A stretch of 64,000 bases of DNA from Pantoea dispersa (GTDB lineage Bacteria; Pseudomonadota; Gammaproteobacteria; Enterobacterales; Enterobacteriaceae), in the NCBI RefSeq assembly GCF_014155765.1, contig NZ_SCKT01000007.1:43362-107361 (forward strand), in the 5' to 3' direction. Shown here piece after piece: positions 40,973-49,243 of this stretch. How positions within the stretch are numbered: the first letter of the stretch is position 1; the number at the start of each line of letters is the position of its first letter. The notes under the pieces were generated by a model that was not told the DNA's origin, did no database searches, and saw only the letters and a program-made list of their open reading frames with translations. The translations under genes and the position numbers were made by a program.

Positions 40973-41530
40973 TTAGCGCAGCAGCTCCAGGGTAAGTCGT
41001 GCTTCGTTGTCGGTTTGCAGCGCCACGCGTGAGGCGCTCTCCGGCAGCAGTGGCACAATTTCCAGCTGCGCGGTAAAGGCTTTACCTTCCACCACGTTGC
41101 CGTTCTGCACCGCGCTGAACGGCTCGCCGGGACGCAGCAGCAGGCTTTCGCTGCTCTGGCCATTTTGCTCCTGAAGCAGCGCGACCGGCTGGCCGTCGAG
41201 CCGCGCGTCATACAGCCGCAGCCGCACGCTGCCGTGCTCACCCCAGCGCAGTGCGCCATCCAGCGCGCGATCGCCACGCAGTGCCAGCTTCATCGGCTGG
41301 CTATACGGACACACCACACCGAGCAGCAGCTCGCGTTTGCCGGGCGTGAGCTGACCGCCGCCAGCGTCCGCCAGCTGATAGCGCGTCTGGCGACCATAGT
41401 TCACTTCCTGCGTGCCGAGCGACAGCGAGCAGGGCGTATCCTGCGCCACCTGGGGCAGCGTGGGCAGGCTGGCCAGTGCGTTCTGGCACAGCAGCAGCGC
41501 CAGCCCGAGCGGGTAAAACAGATGCTTCAT
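40973..41530 (-). CDS. Fimbrial tip/minor subunit, last gene of the usher operon
   Basis: 185 residues from ATG 41530, with GGAGAGAAGAAG before it; the longer frame from 41554 overlaps the usher. Signal peptide MKHLFYPLGLALLLCQNALA. Two cysteines (TPCSLSLG and GVVCPYSQ) in the pattern of a pilin disulphide, and the ending LTLELLR is beta-strand-like. It lies 14 bases after the usher, where tip adhesins of such operons commonly are. The receptor is unknown. Confidence 0.75.
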   Translation of the reverse strand: MKHLFYPLGLALLLCQNALASLPTLPQVAQDTPCSLSLGTQEVNYGRQTRYQLADAGGGQLTPGKRELLLGVVCPYSQPMKLALRGDRALDGALRWGEHGSVRLRLYDARLDGQPVALLQEQNGQSSESLLLRPGEPFSAVQNGNVVEGKAFTAQLEIVPLLPESASRVALQTDNEARLTLELLR

Positions 41531-41544
41531 CTTCTTCTCTCCTG

Positions 41545-43953
41545 TTAGCTGCACTGCGCGCTGGCGTTTTCAAACAGTCCGGCGTCCTGCGGCTTCGCGG
41601 GCAACTTCAGGTCGAAGCTGCAAATGGTTTTGCCGCCCAGCTGCACTTCCATGCGGCCACCGTCACCGGCATCAGAAATAAAGATGCTGCCGTCGCTGCC
41701 CACTGCCGTCACGAAGTTGTCTTTGGCGTCGAACACGCTGGCGCCATACGGCAGGACTTTGCCGACGTTATCCTTCACGTCGACCAGTACGCGGCGGCTG
41801 CGTACGATATCGAATGCCAGATAACTCACTGACCCGCGTGCGGCGCTGGTTTCCTGTACGCCGTTGGCGATATCAACGTTCTTCTTCAGACTGCGTGCAT
41901 CAATCTGCACCTGAGAACGGCGATAGCTACTGAGTGATGGAATGACCGCGTAGCCGCGCCCGTCCGTCCAGGTTGGGCCGCCTGGTGTATCCAGCCGCAC
42001 GCCGCGCTCGTCGCCGACTTTGGCAATGCCGAAGGTATCGCCGATGCGATAAGGCGACAGCGTGACGCCACCGCCGTGCACCACTGCGCCACCGCTGGCA
42101 CGCAGCGACCAGCTGGTGCTGTCTTCCGCGTAACGGCTCAGACTGCCGCTCAGCTGGCTGACCGGCGTCACCATATCCATACCGGCGCTCAGGCTGTCGC
42201 GCTGCTGGCGGAAGTCGCGTTCGGCCGACAGGCTCCAGCTGCGATCCTGCGACAGCCGGTCGTTGTAACGCGCACCGGCGCGGGCACCATTTTTATCGCT
42301 GTGGTTGAGGTAGCTGCTGACGGTGCGTGAATCACCGAACGGCACGTTAAGCGCCATATAAACTCGCTGCTCTGGCGTGTTGTTGCGTCCGCCACCGCTG
42401 CGTTCGACGTTGAGACTGAGGTAAGCGCGGTCAAACGATTTGCTCCAGCCGCCGCGCAGATACGAGATGCTGTCGCCGTTGAACGTGCGGCTGCGCGCCC
42501 AGCCGAGCGAGAAAGTACCGACATCGCCACCGGCCCAGCTGATGCCAGCGCCGATCTGGTCGCGGCTGCTGTAATCACGCTTACGACGTTCCTCCTGCTG
42601 CGCATCGCCCATATCGCTGTAACCCTTGCTTTGGGTGGAGGCGTTGAGACTCAGGCTGATGCGTTCGCTGACTTTCTGGCTCACTGCGCTATATACCGAC
42701 ACGCCGCGATCGCCGTGGCGCGCATCCTGGCTGGCGGTGATTTGCAGCTGGGTTTGCGTATGGTTGAACGGCTGGCTGTTGAGGCTGATGGCGGCGGCGC
42801 GCCACTGCGCGGTGGTCATCAGGCCGGCGGTAAAGATATTACGCGCGTTCAGTTCCCAGCCGCGCGACAGCGTTGCCACCCACGGCGAACCGGCGTTGCC
42901 CGCCAGCTGCGTCATTTTACCCACGCCAATCGACAGGCCCGGTGCGCTGCCGCTGCTCATTGGCAGCGACGCAGCTGGCACCACGAACTCCTGCTTATTG
43001 CCCTGGGTATCCGTGAGCGTTACCTGTAAATCGTTGCGGGTATTGAGCAGGGAGAAACCCTGCAGTTTGAACGGACCGGCCGGCACGCTGGTGCTGTACA
43101 CCAGCACGCCCGCCTGACGTACTTCAACCACCGACGCGCTGTTCGCGATGCCTTCCACCAGCCCGGCGCCGCCGCGCTTCTCCAGACCGAGCTCAGGAAA
43201 AAGTTGCACCCCCAGCACCTGGCCGGTGCCGAACAGCGAGTTTTGCAGGTTGATCTGGCCAACCTGCAGCACCTGTTTAGTCTGGGTAAAGCTGCGCTGG
43301 GCATAGGCACCCTGGTGGTTGAGTGAGACTTCGCCGTTGAAGCGCGATACCGTCTGACGGCTGCGCACAATCCAGTCGCTGATGTTAAAACCGCCTTCCA
43401 GCCCGACCTGCATAAAGTTGAGTCCGGCGTTTTTGCCAATCGAATCGAGGTATTGCGCGTCGTAGCTCAGCATGCCGGCGGCGCCGCCGTGCTGCCAGCT
43501 ATCATGCTGATCCGGCGCGGCCAGCGCCTGTTGTGGCACCAGCAGCGATAGCCGCTCTTCGCCGGGATCGGCGGTGATTTCCGCTTGCTGCCAGGCGCTT
43601 TTCAGATCAAAACAGCCGTCGTCGCTGACGCCGCGCGGCACCAGCAGGCCGGCGGCTTTCAGGAAGGTGCGATCGATACAAGGCTCGCCCTGCTCATCGA
43701 AGGTGACGCGCACCCGACCGCGTTCAGCGCCGTTGACGCGCAGCGCCACCGTGGTCGCGCCAGGCAGGAAGCGCGGCGCATTTTTAAACAGCGCCGCAAG
43801 TTTCGGGTCGATACCGCGCGCGGCCAGCGCGGCGCTATCAAATTCCAGCTCCTCAGCACCATAAGCGGAGAAGCAGCAGAGCGCCGGGAACAGTACCGCG
43901 CACAGCAGGCGCGGGCGCGGCAGCAGACGTCGTGTCGTAGTGATTCCAGGCAC
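41545..43953 (-). CDS. Outer-membrane fimbrial usher (YhcD-like)
   Basis: 802 residues, from GTG 43953 with GGAG six bases upstream. FimD/PapC family: N-terminal chaperone-binding domain (EELEFDSAALAARGID..., FLPGATTVALRVNG), the 24-strand barrel region with repeated aromatic strands, and C-terminal FAxx..V.CSFDLKLP. E. coli YhcD is a similar ~793-residue usher that works with DUF1120 subunits, so I assign it to the Yhc-type group. It secretes and assembles subunits at the outer membrane. The start lies eleven bases after the chaperone stop, so the two are coupled. Confidence 0.88.
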   Translation of the reverse strand: MPGITTTRRLLPRPRLLCAVLFPALCCFSAYGAEELEFDSAALAARGIDPKLAALFKNAPRFLPGATTVALRVNGAERGRVRVTFDEQGEPCIDRTFLKAAGLLVPRGVSDDGCFDLKSAWQQAEITADPGEERLSLLVPQQALAAPDQHDSWQHGGAAGMLSYDAQYLDSIGKNAGLNFMQVGLEGGFNISDWIVRSRQTVSRFNGEVSLNHQGAYAQRSFTQTKQVLQVGQINLQNSLFGTGQVLGVQLFPELGLEKRGGAGLVEGIANSASVVEVRQAGVLVYSTSVPAGPFKLQGFSLLNTRNDLQVTLTDTQGNKQEFVVPAASLPMSSGSAPGLSIGVGKMTQLAGNAGSPWVATLSRGWELNARNIFTAGLMTTAQWRAAAISLNSQPFNHTQTQLQITASQDARHGDRGVSVYSAVSQKVSERISLSLNASTQSKGYSDMGDAQQEERRKRDYSSRDQIGAGISWAGGDVGTFSLGWARSRTFNGDSISYLRGGWSKSFDRAYLSLNVERSGGGRNNTPEQRVYMALNVPFGDSRTVSSYLNHSDKNGARAGARYNDRLSQDRSWSLSAERDFRQQRDSLSAGMDMVTPVSQLSGSLSRYAEDSTSWSLRASGGAVVHGGGVTLSPYRIGDTFGIAKVGDERGVRLDTPGGPTWTDGRGYAVIPSLSSYRRSQVQIDARSLKKNVDIANGVQETSAARGSVSYLAFDIVRSRRVLVDVKDNVGKVLPYGASVFDAKDNFVTAVGSDGSIFISDAGDGGRMEVQLGGKTICSFDLKLPAKPQDAGLFENASAQCS

Positions 43954-43964
43954 GGCTCACTCCA

Positions 43965-44666
43965 TTAGCGCGCGAGCGGCGCGTCGTAGGTATCGACGCT
44001 GTAACCCCAGGTGGTGGCCGGAGAGATGCGTACCTGTTGTGCATTACCGGCTTTTTTGCCGTCCTGCGCCGTCAGGGTAAATTTCTGGCCCGGCAGCACG
44101 TAGCTGTTCGGCAGCATGTAGACGTTGCGGTTGGGCAGCGTCTGCACCGCCTGGTTCAGGCGCACCACGTACGGTGAGTCATTGCTGACGGTCAGCTGGT
44201 CGCCCTGCATTTTCCAGTTCAGGCGTTTCCACGGTGCCATCTCTTTGGCCAGACCGGCCGGACGGATGATCACCGGTAGGTTCTGCCGCACCGTCATACG
44301 TACTTCGCTGGAATCTTTTTTCTGTGGCGGCACGCCTTCCACTACCACGCGCTTCAGGCGTTCAGTTTTCAGCGGCTCTTTCGTGGTAAGAATAAAACGC
44401 ACGCGCTGCGATTTGCCTGGCTCGACGCGCGCCGCCGGCGGCGTAACGGTCAGGAGCGGTTCTTTATCGTCCGGCGTATCCTGCAGCGTGGTCAGCAGTA
44501 ATACCGGCGTTGAATCGGTGTTTTGAATATTCAGTGCGCCTTCGCCATCGGCCTGCTCGACAATCACCACCGAGGTTTCCGGTACCATACCGGTGGCATA
44601 AGCCTGAGAGGCAGATAATAACAGGGCGGCCGCGCATGCCGTGCGGCGGTTAAATACATTCAGCAT
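43965..44666 (-). CDS. Periplasmic fimbrial chaperone (PapD-like)
   Basis: 233 residues with a signal peptide (RRTACAAALLLSASQAYA). Two immunoglobulin-like domains: the strand GKSQRVRFILTTKEPL in domain 1, then NLPVIIRPAGLAKEM and a conserved NDSPYVVRLNQAV. The Arg/Lys pair (R in PGKSQRVR-like G1 region, K/R near NLPVIIRP) typical of PapD-type subunit binding is present. It caps pilins by donor-strand complementation and delivers them to the usher. Lies between the pilin genes and the usher. Confidence 0.9.
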   Translation of the reverse strand: MLNVFNRRTACAAALLLSASQAYATGMVPETSVVIVEQADGEGALNIQNTDSTPVLLLTTLQDTPDDKEPLLTVTPPAARVEPGKSQRVRFILTTKEPLKTERLKRVVVEGVPPQKKDSSEVRMTVRQNLPVIIRPAGLAKEMAPWKRLNWKMQGDQLTVSNDSPYVVRLNQAVQTLPNRNVYMLPNSYVLPGQKFTLTAQDGKKAGNAQQVRISPATTWGYSVDTYDAPLAR

Positions 44667-44766
44667 AATGTGTTCCCGGCTGGTTTGTTTGTTAATTCAA
44701 TATAAGAATCATAAAGTGGGTGAATAAGGCCGGGATTTATTCCGGCCTGGGTTATTACAGCAGTTA

Positions 44767-45456
44767 TTACAGGTAAACCATTTCGATATTGGTCAGGCCA
44801 TCGAGTTTGATTGGCTTGGAAATGTCGAGTTCTGAAGCTTTGTTAACATAACCCATAATTTTTAATGGGAAAGTGGCTGTCGTAAATGCCGCAGGAGCTA
44901 CAGCGTCATCCTCTTTGATTGTTACATACTGTATGTTACCGCTCTCATTATAAAGGGATCTTGCATAATCTGCGCTCCATGCGGTTTTATTAGCTGATTT
45001 AATAACGGCAGCTCTGTTTTCATCTTTAATAACGTCTCCAACAGTAACAGCATAAGCACCAATTTTAGTTTCGCCATCCAAACCAAAACCGGCTACTCCT
45101 GCCGTTAGCGGGATATTGCCACGAACAGCAGGCCAGGCGGCTCCGGTTACACCTTCATTGATGTCTGACAATGTACTGCCCTTACGCCCACTGGTCGCGA
45201 ACAGAGCAACTTTGGCAGGTGCGTTGCAGGATATATTGAGTGTAATTTCTTTTTCATCCAGCCAGGTATAACTGTCTTTATTTAATGATTCAGTTTTGAT
45301 TACGCCGTAATCGACTACACCATTACTGGCGATAGCTGGCGTACAAGCTGCTGGTGCAATGTTTCCGGTAACGCCCAGCTGGAAACTTTCGGCTGCTGCC
45401 TGGTTCGCTGCTGACATAATAGCCACAGCACAAATTGTTTTGAAGGTTTTGTTCAT
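44767..45456 (-). CDS. DUF1120-type fimbrial subunit 3
   Basis: 229 residues. Signal peptide FKTICAVAIMSAANQAAA, then ESFQLGVTG. Two cysteines, in APAACTP and ISCNAPAKVAL, in the position seen in all three paralogues. The C-terminus LDGLTNIEMVYL ends with the hydrophobic pattern recognised by chaperones. DNA is clearly more AT-rich than the usher and chaperone genes. Third of three tandem paralogues; a 100-base gap before the chaperone. Confidence 0.85.
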   Translation of the reverse strand: MNKTFKTICAVAIMSAANQAAAESFQLGVTGNIAPAACTPAIASNGVVDYGVIKTESLNKDSYTWLDEKEITLNISCNAPAKVALFATSGRKGSTLSDINEGVTGAAWPAVRGNIPLTAGVAGFGLDGETKIGAYAVTVGDVIKDENRAAVIKSANKTAWSADYARSLYNESGNIQYVTIKEDDAVAPAAFTTATFPLKIMGYVNKASELDISKPIKLDGLTNIEMVYL

Positions 45457-45544
45457 GATATTTTCCTGATGAATAGCATTATATCAATTGAATTGATACT
45501 TTTGCTTTTGACTTTAAATTGTTCTAGGTATGTGTGCCATTCTA

Positions 45545-46237
45545 TTATAGATAAAACATTTCAAAGTTCGCCTGACCATCAAGTTTGATGGGTTTGGTTA
45601 AGTCAAGTTCTGAGCTTTTATTAATATATCCATTAACTGTAATAGTAGTGCTTGCGTTTTTGAATGCAGTCGGTGCGGGCTCATCAGGACGATGCCATGT
45701 GATATATTTGTAATGCCCATTATCATCAAAGAGGCTATCATAGTAATTATTAACCCAGGTGTTTTTATCAGTGGATCTTAAAATGCTTGCAGCTTGACCA
45801 TCAATTTTGTGATTAGATATATGCAAACCATATGCTCCAATCTTTTTATCACCATCCAGACCTAAACCTGCAACACCACCATTTAGTCCATATCCATTTC
45901 CGATTAAGGGCTTAGCTGTTCCTGCTGGGCCTTCTTCGCTTATTGCCAGGGTAGTTCCCGGACGCGCATTCGTTGCCAGTACAGCAATTTTAGCCGGTGC
46001 AGTGCAATCGATACTTAACGTAATCTTTTTGGATTGTAATAAATTTAACTCATCTTTCTTAAGCGCGTTGGTATTAATCTCACCAAAGTCGACCACGCCA
46101 TTATCAGACAGTGTTGGTTTACAGGCGATTGGTGTTACCGCACCCGTCACACGCATATCGACACTTTCGGCCATTACATTACAGGATGCAGCCAGCACGG
46201 CCAGCGCACAGGTGGTTTTCATCATTTTTTTCATCAT
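45545..46237 (-). CDS. DUF1120-type fimbrial subunit 2
   Basis: 230 residues. Signal peptide TTCALAVLAASCNVMA, then ESVDMRVTG. Paralogous to its two neighbours (shared GVVDFG.I..., DCTAPAKIAVLATNARPGT, GLGLDGDKKIGAYG and the C-terminus LDGQANFEMFYL). The site AAGGGA lies six bases before the ATG. This gene is the most AT-rich of the three. Confidence 0.85.
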   Translation of the reverse strand: MMKKMMKTTCALAVLAASCNVMAESVDMRVTGAVTPIACKPTLSDNGVVDFGEINTNALKKDELNLLQSKKITLSIDCTAPAKIAVLATNARPGTTLAISEEGPAGTAKPLIGNGYGLNGGVAGLGLDGDKKIGAYGLHISNHKIDGQAASILRSTDKNTWVNNYYDSLFDDNGHYKYITWHRPDEPAPTAFKNASTTITVNGYINKSSELDLTKPIKLDGQANFEMFYL

Positions 46238-46356
46238 TAAAGTCCCTTATTGGGTTAATTTCCTTGCGGCTTATGGCGCAGAGAAATAAAGACTTAGCTA
46301 TTAACGGTGAGCCAGGTTAAATGCCGGCTGCGTTAATGCGTTCAGTTAACAATTTA

Positions 46357-47049
46357 TTACAGGTAGACCAGTTCAATGGTGGTCAGGCCGTCCAGCTGTA
46401 CCGGTTTGGACAGATCCAGATCTGACGTTTTGTTCAGATAGGTTTTCACCGTCAGCTTGGCGTTCATATTTTCAAAGGCGGCGGGCGCGACTTCACCGGC
46501 ATCGCTCCAGCTCAGATAGCTGGTGCTGCCATCCGCTTTGTACAGCGAGCTGGCATTGCTGTCGTTCCAGGTCTGCTTGTCATCAGACTGGATGGCTTTC
46601 GCTGCGGTGCTGTCGAGGGTAACGTCACTGATCGCTACGCCATACGCACCAACTTTGGTCTCACCGACCATGCCCAGACCAACCACGCCAAATCCAGCCG
46701 GCAGACCCACTGCGCTTACCGGTGCGGCAGCACCGCTGGCGCCTTCGGTACCGTCAGACACGGTAGAGTCTTTACGACCGCTTACCGCCTGAATGGCCAC
46801 TTTGGCTGGCGCATCACACACGATGCTCAGCGTGGTCTCTTTGTCTGCCAGCAGGGTGTAGCCGGTTGGGTCCAGCGAGTCGGACTGGATGCTGCCGTAG
46901 TCAATGCCACCGCTGCCGCTCAGGGTTGGCTTACAGGATGGCGGAGTAATAGTACCAATCACCTTCAGTTCTACGCTTTCAGCCATTACGTTGGCTGAGG
47001 CTGCCAGCACAGCGAGGGCGCAGGCGGTTTTCATCATTTTGTTCATCAT
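46357..47049 (-). CDS. DUF1120-type fimbrial subunit 1 (first gene of the operon)
   Basis: 230 residues. Signal peptide TACALAVLAASANVMA, then ESVELKVIG. Cysteines in PPSCKPT and IVCDAPAKVAI; C-terminus LDGLTTIELVYL. ATG 47049 has AAGGAAA seven bases upstream; a second ATG follows directly. GC content is higher than in subunits 2 and 3. As the first gene it is the likely major subunit (inference). Confidence 0.87.
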   Translation of the reverse strand: MMNKMMKTACALAVLAASANVMAESVELKVIGTITPPSCKPTLSGSGGIDYGSIQSDSLDPTGYTLLADKETTLSIVCDAPAKVAIQAVSGRKDSTVSDGTEGASGAAAPVSAVGLPAGFGVVGLGMVGETKVGAYGVAISDVTLDSTAAKAIQSDDKQTWNDSNASSLYKADGSTSYLSWSDAGEVAPAAFENMNAKLTVKTYLNKTSDLDLSKPVQLDGLTTIELVYL

Positions 47050-47291
47050 GGTTTATTTCCTTCGTTGTGTTTAATAACCTTCTTCCCTGATAAATAAAAC
47101 GGAGAAGGCGATGGGCATTATCCAGATACTGCGTTGAATTAATGTCCTTTTAAAAATAATGTGGCTGTCTTCTCTTACAGGCTATTAGTGATAACAGCGC
47201 AGGTAATCAGATTATTGCTTTATTATCTTTTAGCGGTGTGGCTGCTAAGCGATGAGGTTATAATAGAGCGAAAGTTCCTGTGTCACTATGC

Positions 47292-47314
47292 GAATGTTCA
47301 TCGGTGTTCTGTAG
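47292..47314 (+). promoter_or_regulatory. Shared regulatory motif, copy 1
   Basis: GAATGTTCATCGG, five bases, TGTAG. Lies about 245 bases upstream of pilin gene 1. The same arrangement occurs at 48482-48504. A binding site for the EvgA-like or the LuxR-type regulator is the simplest reading. Confidence 0.55.
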
Positions 47315-47504
47315 TCCCTGTCTTAAGGCTTCAGTTGTTATTTTTTATCTATCGGCTAATAGTTGTATTGCTGTGTGTCAATTAAGACCGGTCTGTAATT
47401 TTATTTGCGAGCTAATTAATTATTGCCTGACTATTTGGCAGGTATTTATCCGCAGTGTTATTGCTGACCCATTCGGCTGCCCGGCTTCTAAACCGCAAGA
47501 GGGC

Positions 47505-47721
47505 GTAGCGGCGCGATTTATCGCGCGAGTCCGCCAGCCGCTCCGTGTCAGATTGCGCAATGAATTGCGCCGCTACGATTTGTGCGCGGTCTTGTTGCTG
47601 CGCTGTCCTGGTGCGCATAAATGCGCACCCTACGACGTGATAATTCTTTTGCGATGTGCGGCTTATCGCGCGAGTCCGCCAGCCGCCCCGTGGCAGATTG
47701 CGCAATGAATTGCGCCGCTAC
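47505..47721. repeat. Duplicated GTAG-headed repeat unit
   Basis: GTAGCG + GCGCGATTTATCGCGC (from 47505), then a linker and GCGCAATGAATTGCGC + CGCTAC (to 47576). A GGTGCGCAT/ATGCGCACC hairpin with CTAC follows (47610-47633), and a second copy of the linker and AAT-stem hairpin ends at 47721; the copies are 145 bases apart. Arms point outward here, opposite to most pairs. Confidence 0.8.
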
Positions 47722-47759
47722 GATTTGTGCAAAGTGTTGTTGCTGCGCTGTCCTGGTAC

Positions 47760-48386
47760 TTAAATCGGGCGTTTGCCGGCGCAGGCTAGCATGGCGTTCA
47801 GCGACGGAAACCCGCTGCGCGCCAGGCTACTTAACTTGATGCGGCTGATCTCGCGGGGGTGCACCCCCATTTCGCGTGCAATGCGCGCTGGCTTTATGCC
47901 GCGCAGTAGCGCGAGCAGGACGCGCTTTTCACGTGCCAGTGCGCTGCGACCATCCTGGGATGCGGTGTAGTCGTAGCGCAGCGGTGGACGCTGTAGCTGT
48001 TGCCTGATGCCGCGCCGCAATATCTCAGCCCGGTCGCTTTTACACATCACCGCAGAGAAACCGGCAGCTATCAGCGTCTGGTGCATAGGCTGTGTTTCTC
48101 TATCAAGCAGAATGATTGTATTGCCGGTAAACCACTCCGGAATCAGCAGCAGATCGGCCAGGCCGGCGGCGTCATGCGGCAGTCCGGTGATGAGTAAATC
48201 GGCGTAGTTGAACATTAACTCTTCCGCCACGGCTTCGGGCGCAATCTGCAATGTCTGTAAGCTATAATCCTGCAGCGGCTGGCACACTTCACGTAAACCA
48301 GTGAGAGCAAAATGGCAGCTGAGTGCAATAATAATTTTTTTCGGTTTTCCAGGATTGGCTGCTTTCTTTGAAATTACCTTTCCCAT
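47760..48386 (-). CDS. LuxR-type regulator with pseudo-receiver domain
   Basis: 208 residues from ATG 48386 (AGGGG five bases upstream). N-terminal ~130 residues look like a response-regulator fold (KKIIIALSCHFALTGLREV, YADLLITGLPHDAAG, AGFSAVMCKSD) but the phospho-acceptor Asp position is Thr (LLITGLP), so it is probably not phosphorylated. The C-terminal GerE-type HTH is LAREKRVLLALLRGIKPARIAREMGVHPREISRIKLSSLARSG. It lies upstream of the pilins, transcribed towards them, and divergent from evgA. Likely a fimbrial regulator. Confidence 0.8.
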   Translation of the reverse strand: MGKVISKKAANPGKPKKIIIALSCHFALTGLREVCQPLQDYSLQTLQIAPEAVAEELMFNYADLLITGLPHDAAGLADLLLIPEWFTGNTIILLDRETQPMHQTLIAAGFSAVMCKSDRAEILRRGIRQQLQRPPLRYDYTASQDGRSALAREKRVLLALLRGIKPARIAREMGVHPREISRIKLSSLARSGFPSLNAMLACAGKRPI

Positions 48387-48614
48387 ATTTACCCCTTACT
48401 TAACTAATAAAAAATATAGTTTGCAGAGTAATGAATTCTTAATGATGACATTTTACGATTAAATTACGCGCAGGGATATGGGAATGTTCATCGGCGGCGT
48501 GTAGGACGCGGCCTACATTTTGTTATTTGAATGTGGTTGATTCAGGGTTGAATTTATTAGTCTAATAGTAAGCTAATTAACTTTTCTTTTTAAGGTCACG
48601 TCAGGAAATAAAAT
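48387..48614. promoter_or_regulatory. AT-rich divergent promoter region of the two regulators
   Basis: 228 bases, strongly AT-rich apart from the motif core. Motif copy 2: GAATGTTCATCGG (48482-48494), five bases, TGTAG (48500-48504). The TGTAGG is also one half of the inverted repeat TGTAGG-N6-CCTACA (48500-48517). The site lies about 110 bases upstream of evgA and 95 from the LuxR start, so it could serve both. Confidence 0.6.
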
Positions 48615-49241
48615 ATGGCGAAATTTATCGTCGTCGACGATCATCCAATGGCGCGTATGGCTGTGAGCTTTCTGCTTGAAAAAGAGGGCCATAGCATGGT
48701 CGCCGAAACCGATGATGGGTATGAAGCGCTTCAGCTTATCGACCAGCATTACCCGGAGATCGTGGTGATGGATATTGATATTCACTCGCTGAACGGTATC
48801 GAAGTGGTTAAGGCGCTGCGTGCTAAGAGTTTTCCGGGTATTATTATTATCGTCTCAGGTAAAAATCAGAACTTTTATGCGGTGCAGAGTGTGCGCTGCG
48901 GGGCGAATGGTTTCATCAGTAAAAAGGACAATTTGCCGGAAATCATCACCGCGATTCGCGCGGCGCAGAGCGGCTATGGCTACTTCCCTCTGTCGGGTAT
49001 CAACGTGCCGGCGGAAGAAAACCACATCCATTCTGATAAGCAGCTGCTGGAATCGCTTTCGCCGCAGGAATTCCAGGTATTCAACTACCTGTTAAAAGGG
49101 CTGGATAACATGCGCATTGCTAACCGTATGAATCTCAGCAATAAAACCGTTTCAACCTATAAAGGCCGTCTGCTGGAGAAACTGCACTGTAAAAGTCTGC
49201 GCGATCTCTTTGCTTTTGCCAATCGTAACCACATGGAGTAG
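48615..49241 (+). CDS. evgA: Response regulator, EvgA-like (NarL/FixJ family)
   Basis: 208 residues (E. coli EvgA 204). Receiver domain: VVDDHP, phospho-acceptor in IVVMDIDIHSLNGIEVV, IIIIVSGKNQNFYA and the Lys in ISKKDN. HTH: LSPQEFQVFNYLLKGLDNMRIANRMNLSNKTVSTYKGRLLEKL, with KTVSTYK and LEKL.CKSL.DL..FA.RN very close to EvgA. AGGA lies eight bases before the ATG. Followed two bases later by the kinase gene. Targets are unknown; fimbrial genes are the obvious candidates. Confidence 0.83.
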   Translation: MAKFIVVDDHPMARMAVSFLLEKEGHSMVAETDDGYEALQLIDQHYPEIVVMDIDIHSLNGIEVVKALRAKSFPGIIIIVSGKNQNFYAVQSVRCGANGFISKKDNLPEIITAIRAAQSGYGYFPLSGINVPAEENHIHSDKQLLESLSPQEFQVFNYLLKGLDNMRIANRMNLSNKTVSTYKGRLLEKLHCKSLRDLFAFANRNHME

Positions 49242-49243
49242 CG

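Larger units (their letters stand above)
47050..47759. promoter_or_regulatory. Promoter region of the fimbrial operon
   Basis: 710 bases without a convincing gene. The part next to the pilins (47050-47460) is AT-rich and should hold the promoter. It contains GAATGTTCATCGG (47292-47304) followed by TGTAG (47310-47314), also found upstream of evgA. The distal part (47505-47721) is filled with repeats. Confidence 0.5.

Noticed and set aside
40147-41277. 376-residue minus-strand frame
   Set aside because: It crosses the tip-subunit gene and the CCCTCTCCCG repeats in another frame, with no recognisable protein features.
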